A stretch of 64,000 nucleotides of DNA from Azospirillaceae bacterium (GCA_028283825.1 JAPWJW010000003.1:2418501-2482500); one strand, 5' to 3'; shown: positions 19,833-29,277, counted from the first letter of the stretch. A program made the numbers and translations. Notes: generated by a model from the sequence alone, not told the origin.

Positions 19833-20206
19833 GCCGTATTGATTTGGCGGCTGAACTGATTCGGTCGCCAAATCCCGTGGGACGCTGGGTCGCAGTGCCT
19901 AGTTCCCTTGCGGCGAAAGCCGGTTTCCTTGATTTAACACAATAGTTTCCGCCCTCGGCGGGTGGGATTTTGCCGATCGGTGGCATCGTGTTAGCTTGGG
20001 CCCCGGCGCCCCAGCCTCGCGGATGTTACGGATTTGTGGCATACCGGCTGGTGGGGCATCACGAAGAAGCCCACCGGCTTTTTTGTTTTCAGGGGGTTCG
20101 ATCACCCGCGGTGGGGCCGCGGTGCGGGGAATCGGATCCGTGGAATGGTCATAGGCGTGCCGCCGAGCATGTGTGGCGCCCTGGGGCATGAAGAAACGGA
20201 ACGCGC
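19833..20206. other. Intergenic region with two hairpins after atpC
   Basis: 374 bases without a recognised gene. GATTTGGCG (19842-19850) pairs perfectly with CGCCAAATC (19867-19875) just behind atpC but lacks a T tract. Further on, TTGCCG (19970) and TAGCTT (19992) are spaced like a sigma70 promoter and would start a roughly 85-base transcript ending at the terminator at 20047-20086. That would be either a leader with attenuator for the ferritin-like gene or a small RNA. The promoter is a weak match. Confidence 0.45.
20047..20086 (+). terminator. Intrinsic terminator upstream of the ferritin-like gene
   Basis: GCTGGTGGG (20047-20055) pairs with CCCACCGGC (20070-20078; one G-U pair), followed by six T (CTTTTTTG). 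Good form for rho-independent termination. It may end the atp message or a short leader RNA. Confidence 0.6.
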
Positions 20207-21046
20207 ATGGCAGACGTTAACGGTACGGAATCCGGATCCGGTCATTGGACGATCGCCGGCCTGTCTTGGGACAAGCTGGCCCCCGCCCAAGTCACCCCCG
20301 ATATCCTGAAGCTCATCAAGGCCGCGGCCCTGGTCGAATACAACGGCGACACCTACGCCGACTACCTGTGCAACGTGTTCGCCGACGACGCGGAATTCTG
20401 CGTCACCGCCCGCAAGTGGGCGGTGGAGGAGATTCAGCACGGTGAGGCGCTGGGCACCTGGGCCGAGCGGGTGGACCCGTTCTGGAGCTTCCAGGACGCC
20501 GTTACCCGCTTCCGCGAAGGCTACAAGATCGACATCGACGTCAACCAGTCGGTGCGCGGTTCGCGCGCCGGTGAACTGGTGGCGCGCTGCATCGTCGAGA
20601 CCGGCACCAGCAGCTATTACACAGCATTGGCCGAGGCGACGGAAGAGCCGGTGCTGAAGCAGATCTGCCGCCTTATCGCGGCGGATGAGTTCCGGCACTA
20701 CAAGCTGTTCTACGATTACCTGGGCGATTATCTGGTCAAGGAACGTCTGGGCAAGCTGGGCCGGCTGCGCGTGTCGCTGTCCCGTATCAATGAGACGGAG
20801 GATGATGAGTTGTCCTTCGCCTACCACGCCGCCAACAACGGCAACGCCCCTTATCACCGCGAGACGGCCTTCGCCGACTATGTGCGGAAGGCCTACAGCT
20901 ACTACCGGCCCCATCACCTGGACCGCATGGTCGCCATGGTGTTCAAGGCCAGCGGCCTGAAGCCCCAGGGCTGGCTGCACGACTTCGCCTCGCGCTACGC
21001 CTACAAGCGCATGATGAAGAAGGCCGGCGTGCCCTTGGCCGCCTGA
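20207..21046 (+). CDS. Ferritin-like di-iron domain protein
   Basis: 279-residue, mostly helical cytoplasmic protein. Two Glu-x-x-His motifs, in EEIQHGEA (near residue 71) and ADEFRHYKLF (near 160), with further acidic residues in ALVEYNGDTY and IVETGTSSYY, match the four-helix di-iron bundle of ferritin-like and desaturase-like proteins. Substrate or storage role is unknown. It stands alone, between a terminator upstream and a strong terminator downstream, so it is probably a single-gene unit. The family-level assignment is sound; the function is open. Confidence 0.75.
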   Translation: MADVNGTESGSGHWTIAGLSWDKLAPAQVTPDILKLIKAAALVEYNGDTYADYLCNVFADDAEFCVTARKWAVEEIQHGEALGTWAERVDPFWSFQDAVTRFREGYKIDIDVNQSVRGSRAGELVARCIVETGTSSYYTALAEATEEPVLKQICRLIAADEFRHYKLFYDYLGDYLVKERLGKLGRLRVSLSRINETEDDELSFAYHAANNGNAPYHRETAFADYVRKAYSYYRPHHLDRMVAMVFKASGLKPQGWLHDFASRYAYKRMMKKAGVPLAA

Positions 21047-21073
21047 CGCTCCCCTTCGTCCGCTGAAAAGCAG

Positions 21074-21111
21074 AACGCCGCCCAGGGTGACCCGGGCGGC
21101 GTTTTGTTTTT
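21074..21111 (+). terminator. Intrinsic terminator of the ferritin-like gene
   Basis: AACGCCGCCC (21074-21083) pairs perfectly with GGGCGGCGTT (21094-21103), followed by TTTGTTTTTG. Classic rho-independent terminator. Confidence 0.88.
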
Positions 21112-21121
21112 GTTTTCGTGT

Positions 21122-21244
21122 TCCCTCAAATGCCGGGCGGCCGGCTTGGGCTTCCTCGGTTTCCAGTCCGCTGACGCTCCCCAGAAACCTGCGGCGGCGC
21201 CGGTCGGCGCCTACAGCGGCGTGAGGAAAAGCCTCACGCCGCTG
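21122..21244 (-). repeat. Dispersed hairpin element, copy C
   Basis: Minus-strand copy. Stem 1 is a perfect 13-bp hairpin CAGCGGCGTGAGG/CCTCACGCCGCTG (21214-21244). Stem 2 is GGCGCC/GGCGCC around GACC. Stem 3 is GGTTTC/GAAACC with the usual GGGGAGCG...GCGGACT loop. Stem 4 has lost its GGAT loop and is shortened to GCCGG/CCGGC. The tail reads ATTTGAGGG. The element overlaps the 3' end of rppH: the stem 1 arm supplies the last codons and stop of that gene. Confidence 0.82.
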
Positions 21245-21722
21245 GCACCAAATGCCTAAAGGCGGCCACCACCTGAACGTAAAGCTCGCGCTTGAAGGGC
21301 ACGATCAGGTCCACGGTCTTTTCCAGCGACACCCACTGCCAGGCATCGAACTCCGGATGCTCGGTATCCAGGTCGATATCGCTATCCTGACCGGTGAAGC
21401 GGCAGGCCAGCCACTTCTGCTTCTGGCCGCGATACTTGCCCTTCCAGGCGACGCCGACCAGTTCCGGCGGCAGGTCATACTGCAGCCAATCCGCCGTCTC
21501 CTCTAGGATGGTCGCCTTGGCCGTGCCGATCTCCTCCTCCAGTTCGCGCAAGCCGGCTTGCGCCGGCGTCTCCCCCTTGTCGATGCCGCCCTGGGGCATC
21601 TGCCAGGCGCCTGGGGTGTCGCGGCGCTGGCCGACGAAGACCAGGCCTTGGGCGTTCAGCAGGCAGATGCCGACGCAAGGGCGATAGGGCAGGGTGGTGG
21701 GATCGACAGGCTTGGCCGTCAT
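21234..21722 (-). CDS. rppH: RNA pyrophosphohydrolase (Nudix)
   Basis: Removes pyrophosphate from mRNA 5' ends, starting decay, or acts on dinucleoside polyphosphates. 162 residues. It opens with the conserved [11 protein letters not shown] and carries a complete Nudix box at residues 45-67 (GG-x5-E-x7-REL-x-EEIG) with all catalytic Glu present. Other family features, including [11 protein letters not shown] and [12 protein letters not shown], are intact. The final PAA-stop is encoded within copy C of the dispersed repeat, so the C-terminus was shaped by that insertion. Confidence 0.94.
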   Translation of the reverse strand: MTAKPVDPTTLPYRPCVGICLLNAQGLVFVGQRRDTPGAWQMPQGGIDKGETPAQAGLRELEEEIGTAKATILEETADWLQYDLPPELVGVAWKGKYRGQKQKWLACRFTGQDSDIDLDTEHPEFDAWQWVSLEKTVDLIVPFKRELYVQVVAAFRHLVPAA

Positions 21723-22151
21723 CGGGGGCTCACAACTGATCGTGGGGATTGGGCGCAGCCTAACCGGCCGTCCGCCGTCCCGCCACCCGCTCGCCGGCGC
21801 GTTTTCCGAGTCGCGGGGGCAAAATCGGCATTTTCGGCAGGCTGTCCCGCCCCTGATTCATACCGCGTCCGCGAGAACGCAACGATCGGTCGTGCGCATG
21901 CCATCGCAGGAACGAGTTGACGCGATTGCTGCGGTGCTTCCGACAGGAAATATGTCAGCATATATGACCTATTTTCGGAAGGAACGAGGCCTGCTTAGAT
22001 GATGAGGCAAGCCGGGGAAACATCGGCGCCAGGCCCGTCGGAACCCTAAACCGCAAGGGCCTGTTTCCTTCCCATGGCGGCCGTCCGCAACGGCCCCATA
22101 TGACAGGGAAGGGCACGTACAGGGGCAGTTCCACCGCGTTGGAGATGCGTT
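21723..22151. other. Intergenic region before the indolepyruvate oxidoreductase gene
   Basis: 429 bases with no convincing gene. AT-richer than its surroundings around 21930-21990. A hairpin CAGGCCC/GGGCCTG (22030-22063) followed by TTTCC might be a leader attenuator for the next gene. A 34-codon open frame at 21898-22002 has no ribosome site and is not called. Confidence 0.4.
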
Positions 22152-25100
22152 ATGACGCTGGCCGCCGTTACCCTTGATGACAAGTACGTCCTGGCCGATG
22201 GCCGGGTCTACATGACCGGCACCCAGGCCCTGGTGCGCCTGCCCATGCTGATGCGGGAACGCGACAGGTTGGCCGGGTTGAACACCGCCGGCTTCATCTC
22301 CGGCTATCGCGGCTCCCCCCTGGGGGCCTACGATCAGGCCTTGTGGTCGGCGCGCAAGCACCTGGCCCGCCACGACATCCATTTCCAGCCGGGCGTGAAT
22401 GAGGAACTGGGCGCCACCGCCGTCTGGGGCAGCCAGCAGGTCAACCTGTTCAAGGGCGCCAAGGTCGATGGCGTGTTCGGCATCTGGTATGGCAAGGGCC
22501 CCGGCGTCGACCGCTCGCTGGACGCGCTGAAGCACGCCAACTTCGCCGGGACCAGCCGCCACGGCGGCGTCCTGGCCATCGCCGGCGACGACCACGCCTC
22601 CAAATCCTCCACCCTGCCGCACCAGTCCGACCAGGCCTTCATCCACGCCTTCATGCCGGTGATCAGCCCGGCCGGCGTGCAGGAGTTCCTGGACTACGGC
22701 CTGATCGGCTTTGAGATGTCGCGCTATTCCGGCTGCTGGGTGGGTTTCACGGCCCTGGCCGACACCATCGATACCTCCGCCATCGTGCGGGTGCCCTCGG
22801 TGCGCAATGAGGTGCTGCTGCCCGCCGATTTCGAGATGCCGCCCGGCCGGCTGAACATCCGCCTGCACGACACGCCGCTGATCCAGGAAGACCGCATGAT
22901 CCAGTGGAAGCTGGACGCGGCGCGTGCCTTCGCCCGGGCCAACCGGCTGGATAAGCTGATCCTGGGCGCTGAAAGACCCCGCCTGGGTATCGTCACCGTG
23001 GGCAAGTCCTATCTGGACGTCCGCCAGGCGCTGGACGAACTGGGCATCAGTGCCGAGATGGCGGCCGACCTGGGCATCGCCGTCTTCAAGGTCGCCATGA
23101 CCTGGCCCTTGGAACCCCACGGCATCCGCGCCTTCGCCGAGAACGCCGAAGAGCTGCTGGTGGTGGAAGAGAAGCGGTCGCTGATTGAGGCACAGCTGAA
23201 GGAACAGCTGTACAACTGGGACCGCCGCCCCCGCATCCTGGGCAAGACGGATGAGGCCGGCCGGCCTCTGCTGTCGGAAAAGGCGGAACTGTCGCCCACC
23301 ACCATCGCCCTGGCGCTGGCCGGCCGCATGGCCAAGCTGGGCCTGATGGTCGACCGCGTGGCGGAGCGGGTGCAGGCGCTGGAGGCGCAGTTGCGCCCGT
23401 CGGCCTCGGCCAGCACGGTGGTGCGGGCCCCCTTCTACTGCTCCGGCTGTCCGCACAACACCTCCACCCACCTGCCCGAGGGCAGCCGTGGCCTGGCCGG
23501 CATCGGCTGCCACTACATGGTGACGTGGATGGGCCGCAACACCGATGTCTTCAGCCAGATGGGTGGCGAGGGCGTGCACTGGATCGGCCAGTCGCCCTTC
23601 GCGGGGGAGGAACACGTCTTCGCCAACCTGGGCGACGGCACCTATTTCCATTCCGGCATCCTGGCGGTGCGCGCCTCCGTCGCCGCCAAGGTCAACATCA
23701 CCTACAAGATCCTCTACAACGACGCCGTCGCCATGACCGGCGGCCAGAAGGTGGACGGCAGCCTGTCCGTGCACCAGATCGCCCGCCAGCTGGAGGCCGA
23801 GGGGGTGGAGCGCATCGTCGTGGTCAGCGATGACCCCGACCGTTACGGCCTGGGCCAGGGCCTGCCGGCCTTCACCACCATCGAGCACCGCGACGATCTG
23901 GACCGAGTGCAGCGCGAGATGCGCGAGATCAAGGGCGTCAGCGTCCTGATCTATGAACAGACCTGCGCCGCCGAGAAGCGCCGTCGCCGCAAACGCGGCA
24001 CCTTCCCCGACCCGGCCCGCCGGGTGGTGGTGAACGAACTGGTGTGCGAGGGCTGTGGCGATTGCTCCACCAAATCCTCCTGCCTGTCGGTGGTGCCGGT
24101 GGAGACGGAGTTCGGCCGCAAGCGCCAGATCGACCAGTCCAGCTGCAACAAGGACTTCTCCTGCCTCAAGGGCTTCTGCCCCAGTTTTGTTACCGTGGAA
24201 GGCGGCAGCTTGCGTAAGCCCAAGCCCGTGGGCGGCAAGGCGGAGGGCATGGAGACCTTGCCGGAACCGGCGCGCCGCACCCTGGACCGTCCCTGGAACA
24301 TCCTGGTGACGGGCGTGGGCGGCACCGGCGTCGTCACCATCGGCGCCCTGGTCGCCATGGCGGCGCACCTGGAAAGCCGGGGCTGCACCGTGCTGGATAT
24401 GGCCGGCCTGGCGCAGAAGGGCGGGGCGGTCACCAGCCATCTGCGCATCGCCGAACGGCCGGAGGACATCCACGCCACCCGCATCGCTGCCGGTGGCGCT
24501 GACGTGGTGCTGGGCTGCGACATCGTGGTGGCGGCCAATGCCGACGCCCTGTCCAAGATGGCCCGGGGCCGCACCCACGCCATCCTGAACACCCATGAGG
24601 CGGTGACCGCCGCCTTCGTCACCAACCCGGACTTCCAGATGAACGGCGGGTCCATGGTGGCGACGGTGGCCAAGGCCTGCGGCGGCGACGCCGTCAACGC
24701 GGTGGACGCCACCCGCATCGCCACCGGCCTGCTGGGCGACAGCATCGCCACCAACCTGTTCATGCTGGGCTACGCCTATCAGAAGGGCCTGGTGCCGGTG
24801 GGTGGCGAGGCCATCGAGAAGGCCATCGAGATGAACGGGGCGGCGGTGAAGATGAACACCGACGCCTTCCGCTGGGGCCGCCGCGCCGCCCTGGACCAGC
24901 TGGCGGTGGAAAAGATCGCCACGCCGAAGGGCCCGGCGGCCGACGCCCCGCACCGCCGGCTGTCGGAAACGCTGGATGAGGTCATCGCCCGCCGGGTGGA
25001 TTTCCTCACCGGCTATCAGGACGCGGCGTACGCCGACACCTATCGCCAGTTCGTGGCCAAGGTGCGCGGTGTGGAGGCCGCCAAGGTTCCGGGTGCCGAC

Positions 25101-25640
25101 CAGTTGACGGAGGCGGTGGCCCGTACCCTGTTCAAGTTAATGGCCTATAAGGATGAGTATGAGGTGGCGCGCCTCTACACCCAGAGCGGCTTCCTGGACC
25201 AGGTGCGCCAGCAGTTCCAGGGCGACTATAAGTTGGTGTTCCACCTGGCCCCGCCCACCACGGCCCACGCCGACCCGGCGACGGGGACAGTGCGCAAGCA
25301 GACTTTCGGTCCGTGGATGCTGACGGCCTTCCGCGTGCTGGCCCGGCTGAAGGGCCTGCGCGGCACCGCCTTCGACATCTTCGGCCGCACGGCGGAACGG
25401 CGCATGGAGCGCCAGCTGATCGTCGATTTCCGCGCCGTGGTGGATGAGTTGCTGGCCGGCCTGTCGTCTGACAATCACGCCCTGGCGGTGGAGATCGCGG
25501 AACTGCCGCAGAAGATCCGCGGCTACGGCCACATCAAGGACCGCGCCCATGCCGAGGTGAAGGCCAAGGAGGCGGCACTGCTGCGCGACTGGCGCACCCC
25601 CGGCGCCCCCGGCCGTAGCGCGCCGCTGGCGGCGGAGTAG
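22152..25640 (+). CDS. Indolepyruvate ferredoxin oxidoreductase, fused form
   Basis: Oxidatively decarboxylates indolepyruvate and other aryl pyruvates to acyl-CoA with thiamine diphosphate, passing electrons to ferredoxin. 1162 residues, the length of the single-chain IorA-IorB fusion. The N-terminal pyruvate-binding region includes SGYRGSPLGAYDQ. A Cys-rich segment YCSGCPHN is near residue 428. The TPP domain (GVHWIGQSPF, FANLGDGTYFHSG) follows. Cluster-type cysteines lie at about 631 (CEGCGDCSTKSSC) and 664 (CNKDFSCLKGFC). The gamma-like domain starts near 720 (GVGGTGVVTIGAL). Probably works in aromatic amino-acid catabolism. It is monocistronic; threonine dehydratase follows after 110 bases. 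Confidence 0.93.
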   Translation: MTLAAVTLDDKYVLADGRVYMTGTQALVRLPMLMRERDRLAGLNTAGFISGYRGSPLGAYDQALWSARKHLARHDIHFQPGVNEELGATAVWGSQQVNLFKGAKVDGVFGIWYGKGPGVDRSLDALKHANFAGTSRHGGVLAIAGDDHASKSSTLPHQSDQAFIHAFMPVISPAGVQEFLDYGLIGFEMSRYSGCWVGFTALADTIDTSAIVRVPSVRNEVLLPADFEMPPGRLNIRLHDTPLIQEDRMIQWKLDAARAFARANRLDKLILGAERPRLGIVTVGKSYLDVRQALDELGISAEMAADLGIAVFKVAMTWPLEPHGIRAFAENAEELLVVEEKRSLIEAQLKEQLYNWDRRPRILGKTDEAGRPLLSEKAELSPTTIALALAGRMAKLGLMVDRVAERVQALEAQLRPSASASTVVRAPFYCSGCPHNTSTHLPEGSRGLAGIGCHYMVTWMGRNTDVFSQMGGEGVHWIGQSPFAGEEHVFANLGDGTYFHSGILAVRASVAAKVNITYKILYNDAVAMTGGQKVDGSLSVHQIARQLEAEGVERIVVVSDDPDRYGLGQGLPAFTTIEHRDDLDRVQREMREIKGVSVLIYEQTCAAEKRRRRKRGTFPDPARRVVVNELVCEGCGDCSTKSSCLSVVPVETEFGRKRQIDQSSCNKDFSCLKGFCPSFVTVEGGSLRKPKPVGGKAEGMETLPEPARRTLDRPWNILVTGVGGTGVVTIGALVAMAAHLESRGCTVLDMAGLAQKGGAVTSHLRIAERPEDIHATRIAAGGADVVLGCDIVVAANADALSKMARGRTHAILNTHEAVTAAFVTNPDFQMNGGSMVATVAKACGGDAVNAVDATRIATGLLGDSIATNLFMLGYAYQKGLVPVGGEAIEKAIEMNGAAVKMNTDAFRWGRRAALDQLAVEKIATPKGPAADAPHRRLSETLDEVIARRVDFLTGYQDAAYADTYRQFVAKVRGVEAAKVPGADQLTEAVARTLFKLMAYKDEYEVARLYTQSGFLDQVRQQFQGDYKLVFHLAPPTTAHADPATGTVRKQTFGPWMLTAFRVLARLKGLRGTAFDIFGRTAERRMERQLIVDFRAVVDELLAGLSSDNHALAVEIAELPQKIRGYGHIKDRAHAEVKAKEAALLRDWRTPGAPGRSAPLAAE

Positions 25641-25751
25641 GCGGGAAGGGGCCTGGGTTGCCACAAATCCGCTATCGTCCGGTGCCGCTTGGCCTCAAGG
25701 TGGGCGGCCACGGATGATGGCGGGCGGCGTGGTATCAGAAGGACGGACGTG

Positions 25752-26987
25752 ATGGGCAGCAAGGCGGGTGCGGATCTGGTCACCCTGGACGATGTGCGGG
25801 CCGCCGCCTTGGCCCTGGTGGGCCAAGTGAACGACACCCCCTGCATCCACTCGCGCACCCTGTCGCGCATTGCCGGCAGCGAAATCTGGGTGAAGTTCGA
25901 GAACCTGCAGTTCACCGCCAGCTTCAAGGAGCGCGGCGCCCTCAACCGCCTGCTGGCCCTGACGCCGGAGGAGCGCAAGCGCGGCGTCATCGCCATGTCG
26001 GCCGGCAACCACGCCCAGGGTGTCGCCTATCACGCCGGGCGCTTAGGCATCCCCGCCACCATCGTGATGCCCGAGGGCACCCCCTTCATCAAGGTGGAGC
26101 ATACGGAGAACTTCGGCGCCAAGGTGGTGCTGAAGGGGGCCGTGCTGGCGGAAGCCGCGGCGGAGGCCGAGCGCCTGCAACAGGAACATGGCTACGTCTT
26201 CGTCCATCCCTATGACGACCCCCTGGTGATCGCCGGCCAGGGCACCATCGCGCTGGAGATGCTGAACGCCGCCCCGGACCTGGATGTCCTGCTGGTGCCG
26301 GTGGGCGGCGGCGGCCTGATCTCCGGCATGGCGGTGGCGGCCAAGGCGCGCAACCCGAAGATCGAGGTCATCGGGGTGGAGGTCACGGCCTATCCGCCCA
26401 TGTACCAGGCGCTGAAGGGCCTGCCGGTCAGCGTCGGCGGCGATACCATCGCCGAGGGCATCGCCGTCAAGAATGTGGGCGCCACCACGCTGGAGATTGT
26501 GCGCCGGATGGTGGACGACATCATCCTGGTGGAGGATTGGGAGGTGGAACGGGCCGTCGCCCTGTTCCTGAACATCGAAAAGACGGTGGCCGAAGGCGCG
26601 GGGGCGGCCGGCCTGGCGGCGGCATTGAAGCATCCGGAGCGCTTCGCCGGCCGCAAGGTCGGCCTGGTGCTGTCCGGCGGCAACATCGACCCGCGCGTGC
26701 TGGCCAGCGTCATCCTGCGCCAGCTGGTGCGCGAGGGCCGCATCGTCACCCTGCGCGTGGTCATCCCCGACCGGCCGGGCGCCCTGGGCCGTATCACCAC
26801 CCTGATCGGCGAGGCCGGCGGCAACATCATCGAGGCCGTGCACCAACGTTTGTTCAGCACCGCCAACGTCAAGGCGACGGACATCGACATCACCGTGGAG
26901 TGCCGTTCCGCCAACCATGCCGGCCGGGTGGTCGATGCGCTGCGCAATAATGGTTTCCAGGTGAAGCCGCTGACGGGGGAAGGGTGA
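25752..26987 (+). CDS. ilvA: Threonine ammonia-lyase (threonine dehydratase)
   Basis: PLP enzyme turning threonine into 2-oxobutyrate and ammonia, feeding isoleucine synthesis or catabolism. 411 residues from MGSKAGADLVTL; an upstream in-frame codon at 25689 is not used. The PLP lysine is Lys59 in FTASFKERGA; the glycine-rich phosphate loop is VPVGGGGLISG. A single ACT domain (about 330-405, VVIPDRPGALGRITTLIGEA) gives amino-acid control. The length with one short ACT domain resembles the TdcB/short IlvA group rather than the 500-residue two-ACT E. coli IlvA. It ends four bases before the convergent ParA gene. Confidence 0.92.
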   Translation: MGSKAGADLVTLDDVRAAALALVGQVNDTPCIHSRTLSRIAGSEIWVKFENLQFTASFKERGALNRLLALTPEERKRGVIAMSAGNHAQGVAYHAGRLGIPATIVMPEGTPFIKVEHTENFGAKVVLKGAVLAEAAAEAERLQQEHGYVFVHPYDDPLVIAGQGTIALEMLNAAPDLDVLLVPVGGGGLISGMAVAAKARNPKIEVIGVEVTAYPPMYQALKGLPVSVGGDTIAEGIAVKNVGATTLEIVRRMVDDIILVEDWEVERAVALFLNIEKTVAEGAGAAGLAAALKHPERFAGRKVGLVLSGGNIDPRVLASVILRQLVREGRIVTLRVVIPDRPGALGRITTLIGEAGGNIIEAVHQRLFSTANVKATDIDITVECRSANHAGRVVDALRNNGFQVKPLTGEG

Positions 26988-26990
26988 GGG

Positions 26991-28008
26991 TCAGCCGAGC
27001 AGATCCGCCAGCGGGTCCCGGACCGGAAAATGACAGCGTTCGGCTATCTTTTCAGACAGTGCTTTGAAGTCCTGATAGCACGCGGTCACCGCTGCCTGAT
27101 GGCCGCCTATCGCTCCGTCGGCAGGGCGCAACATGAACATGGGCTTGTTCGCCTCTTGGGCCAGCGCCATTAGAGAGCGATAATCCTTCAAGCGGCCCAG
27201 GCAGTGCGGGTCAGTTTCCGGTTTCACATCCGGCTCAGCCGGGGGTTCCTGAAGCATTTCGGTACGGTAGGCGCTGGGCACGCGCTTCATCCAGCGATCA
27301 AATGCCTTTACCGGTCGGTCCATGCGCACCGAATGGCGAACCATGATATAGCCGGCCGGCAGCATTTCTCCGCCTGGTATCACGACGTCAGGTTTCTTGT
27401 TCCTGGAACGCCGTTGCGACCAACCATCCCGCCATTCGCGCAGGCTGGGCCCTAGATTACGCAGGCCCTGCAACGAAAACAGATCGGGCCCCAATGGAAT
27501 GGCCACAAAGTCGGCGGCGATGAGGGCCGCCCGGTTGATCGCGCCCAAATTCGGACCGACGTCGATCAGCATAATGGCGGCATCGGCCCTTTCCGCCGCG
27601 TTGGCCAGTATGCGGGCGAAAGCCGAAACAATGCGCAGGGGACCGATTTCACCGTCGCTGCTGTTCATCCATTCCGTGAGAGAGCCTGTCCTCGAAACGG
27701 GATAGGGTTAGATCGCCCGGGATGAGGGCGATGCGTTCAGTGATCGCTTCCAGCGCGGGTGGCGTAAAGTCGCCGGTTTGTTCATGGAGGGGCTGGACCG
27801 CCCCATAGATCGTGGGCCGTCCGTCAGTTGGCGCCCATATCTCTTCAAGTCGTTCTTCCGGCAGGAACATTGAGGTCAGGTTGGCTTGGGGATCGAGGTC
27901 CGCGACCACGACCCTTTGGCCCAATTCAGCGAACATCCAGGCCAAGTGATAGACCAGGGAGGTCTTGCCGACACCGCCCTTGTTGTTGAAAAAGGCAATG
28001 GTCGTCAT
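26991..28008 (-). pseudogene. ParA-family ATPase, frameshifted
   Basis: The N-terminal part (28008 to 27649) begins MTTIAFFNNKGGVGKT, the deviant Walker A of ParA/MinD ATPases (Lys10, Lys15), and has ADLDPQANLTSMF. It then runs out of frame after LSRFEDRLSH. The other frame continues at once with WMNSSDGEIG and gives the rest of the domain (LIDVGPNLGAINRAALIAADF, IPLGPDLFSLQGL) to 26991. Removing one of the two C at 27674-27675 joins them as LSHEWMNSS, about 338 residues in total. It is either a real one-base insertion or a sequence error. Its start overlaps the AlbA_2 gene stop by four bases, so both are one operon. Third positions are less GC-rich than in neighbours, suggesting acquisition. 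Confidence 0.8.
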
Positions 28009-29192
28009 GCCTTGTGCCTCACAATGGCCAGGACGTAGCCCGGCTGCACGACGAATTCCAGGGCTGGGTTGCCGTTGGCTTTCAGGGCCTCCCGTGCCCG
28101 GACGATGCCGGATCCGAACCGGTGGACGAACCCCATGCTCTTGGCGGCCTCCGCGATCAGGGGATTGCGATAGTCCGTTACGCCGGGCTGCCCGAAAGTC
28201 TCGGGCGTGACCATGCCATAGGGGCCGCCAGGGCTCAGGACCTCGATCCGGTCATCATACCAGTGTACCCGGACAGGGGCGGCCGTTCCCTCGTAATTCC
28301 GATGGATCAGGGCGTTCCGGACCAGTTCCCTGAGCGCCACGATGGGGTAGTCCGGTATCGGAATTGATCGCGCGGCGTCCGGGTCCAAGGCCACGGCATT
28401 GTGCGCGCCGATGATCTCTTCGATCTGCCGGATCTGGGCGGCCAGCGTGCCGCCGACCTCTTTCTGATCGCGGATGGGATCTGTCAGTTGCGTACCGGCG
28501 ACACGAACGAATTGTACATAGGCCCCGGGCAGCCATTGCCGGGGATCCTTGCCCAACAGCAGAATGCCGCCATTCGTGGGCATGCCATCCGGTGTCAGCA
28601 GGCGCAAGGCCCGCATCTGGTCGCCTTGCTCCCGGTGATTTTCCTCAAGGACCTCGGGCGCGACCATGGAGGGTAGGATTTCTTCCCGTAAGGTCAGCAG
28701 ATTGAGGTCATTGATCGTGGTATCGGGGGTTCCGTGCTGGTCGAACGGTAGCGCTCCCCAGCGACGTTTTTCCGTCAGGCGCCGTTCTTCCTCCGCCGTG
28801 GCGAACCCGCGCCGGGGACCGACACGAATGCACACGCGGCCATCGTATTTAACCGGTGGGTTGTCGGAAGGCTCAACCTCGATGACCGCGACTTCGCAGC
28901 CATCCAAAGTCTCCCGGCGAACGCTCAGTTTCGGTAGGGGCTGGATATTCCCATCTGACCTGAAGGCTGCCAGTGTCTGGAGCATCTGGTCGGTAATCTG
29001 AAGACCGGCACACACGCCATCGTCTTCCTGGCCGATAAAAAGAACACCGGTTTCACGTCGGCCAGCCAGATCATTGGCGAACGCGCAAATGGCGCGACCG
29101 ATCTTGTCCTTATTGGTCGCCGCCCGTGTCCGCTCGACGTTATCAGCTTCCGTGTTCCTGAACAGGCTAAGCAAGATATCAGGAGCAAGCAA
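28005..29192 (-). CDS. Schlafen-like (AlbA_2) ATP-binding protein
   Basis: 395 residues. The N-terminal AlbA_2/Schlafen-type domain (about 15-130) has AICAFANDLAG and VLFIGQEDDG. The C-terminal GHKL-type ATP-binding half (about 285-365) has LRELVRNALIHRNY and YDDRIEVLSPGG, as in the family often annotated as RecG-like or transcriptional regulator. The start is a TTG (29192) with GGAG seven bases upstream; no ATG is available nearby. It is coupled to the ParA gene through an ATGA overlap. AlbA_2-GHKL proteins are common in genomic islands and near defence genes, but I cannot assign a reaction. Lower GC than the flanks supports horizontal origin. Confidence 0.8.
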   Translation of the reverse strand: MLAPDILLSLFRNTEADNVERTRAATNKDKIGRAICAFANDLAGRRETGVLFIGQEDDGVCAGLQITDQMLQTLAAFRSDGNIQPLPKLSVRRETLDGCEVAVIEVEPSDNPPVKYDGRVCIRVGPRRGFATAEEERRLTEKRRWGALPFDQHGTPDTTINDLNLLTLREEILPSMVAPEVLEENHREQGDQMRALRLLTPDGMPTNGGILLLGKDPRQWLPGAYVQFVRVAGTQLTDPIRDQKEVGGTLAAQIRQIEEIIGAHNAVALDPDAARSIPIPDYPIVALRELVRNALIHRNYEGTAAPVRVHWYDDRIEVLSPGGPYGMVTPETFGQPGVTDYRNPLIAEAAKSMGFVHRFGSGIVRAREALKANGNPALEFVVQPGYVLAIVRHKA

Positions 29193-29277
29193 CGTGGATC
29201 TCCAGGAGCACCGGCTTGGGGATTGCCGCTGGTATGACCATAACTCAAATCATAAGGCATCGGCGACGTTATCGCCC

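Noticed and set aside
21898-22002. 34-codon open frame beginning MPSQERVDAIAAVLPTG
   Set aside because: No ribosome site and too short to judge by composition; no support.
21969-24953. A 994-codon open frame on the minus strand, antisense to the indolepyruvate oxidoreductase gene
   Set aside because: High-GC shadow frame: low-complexity His/Gly/Gln-rich product, no motif, and the plus-strand gene is certain. The same holds for long antisense frames at 14964-17030, 17838-19871 and 46782-49937.
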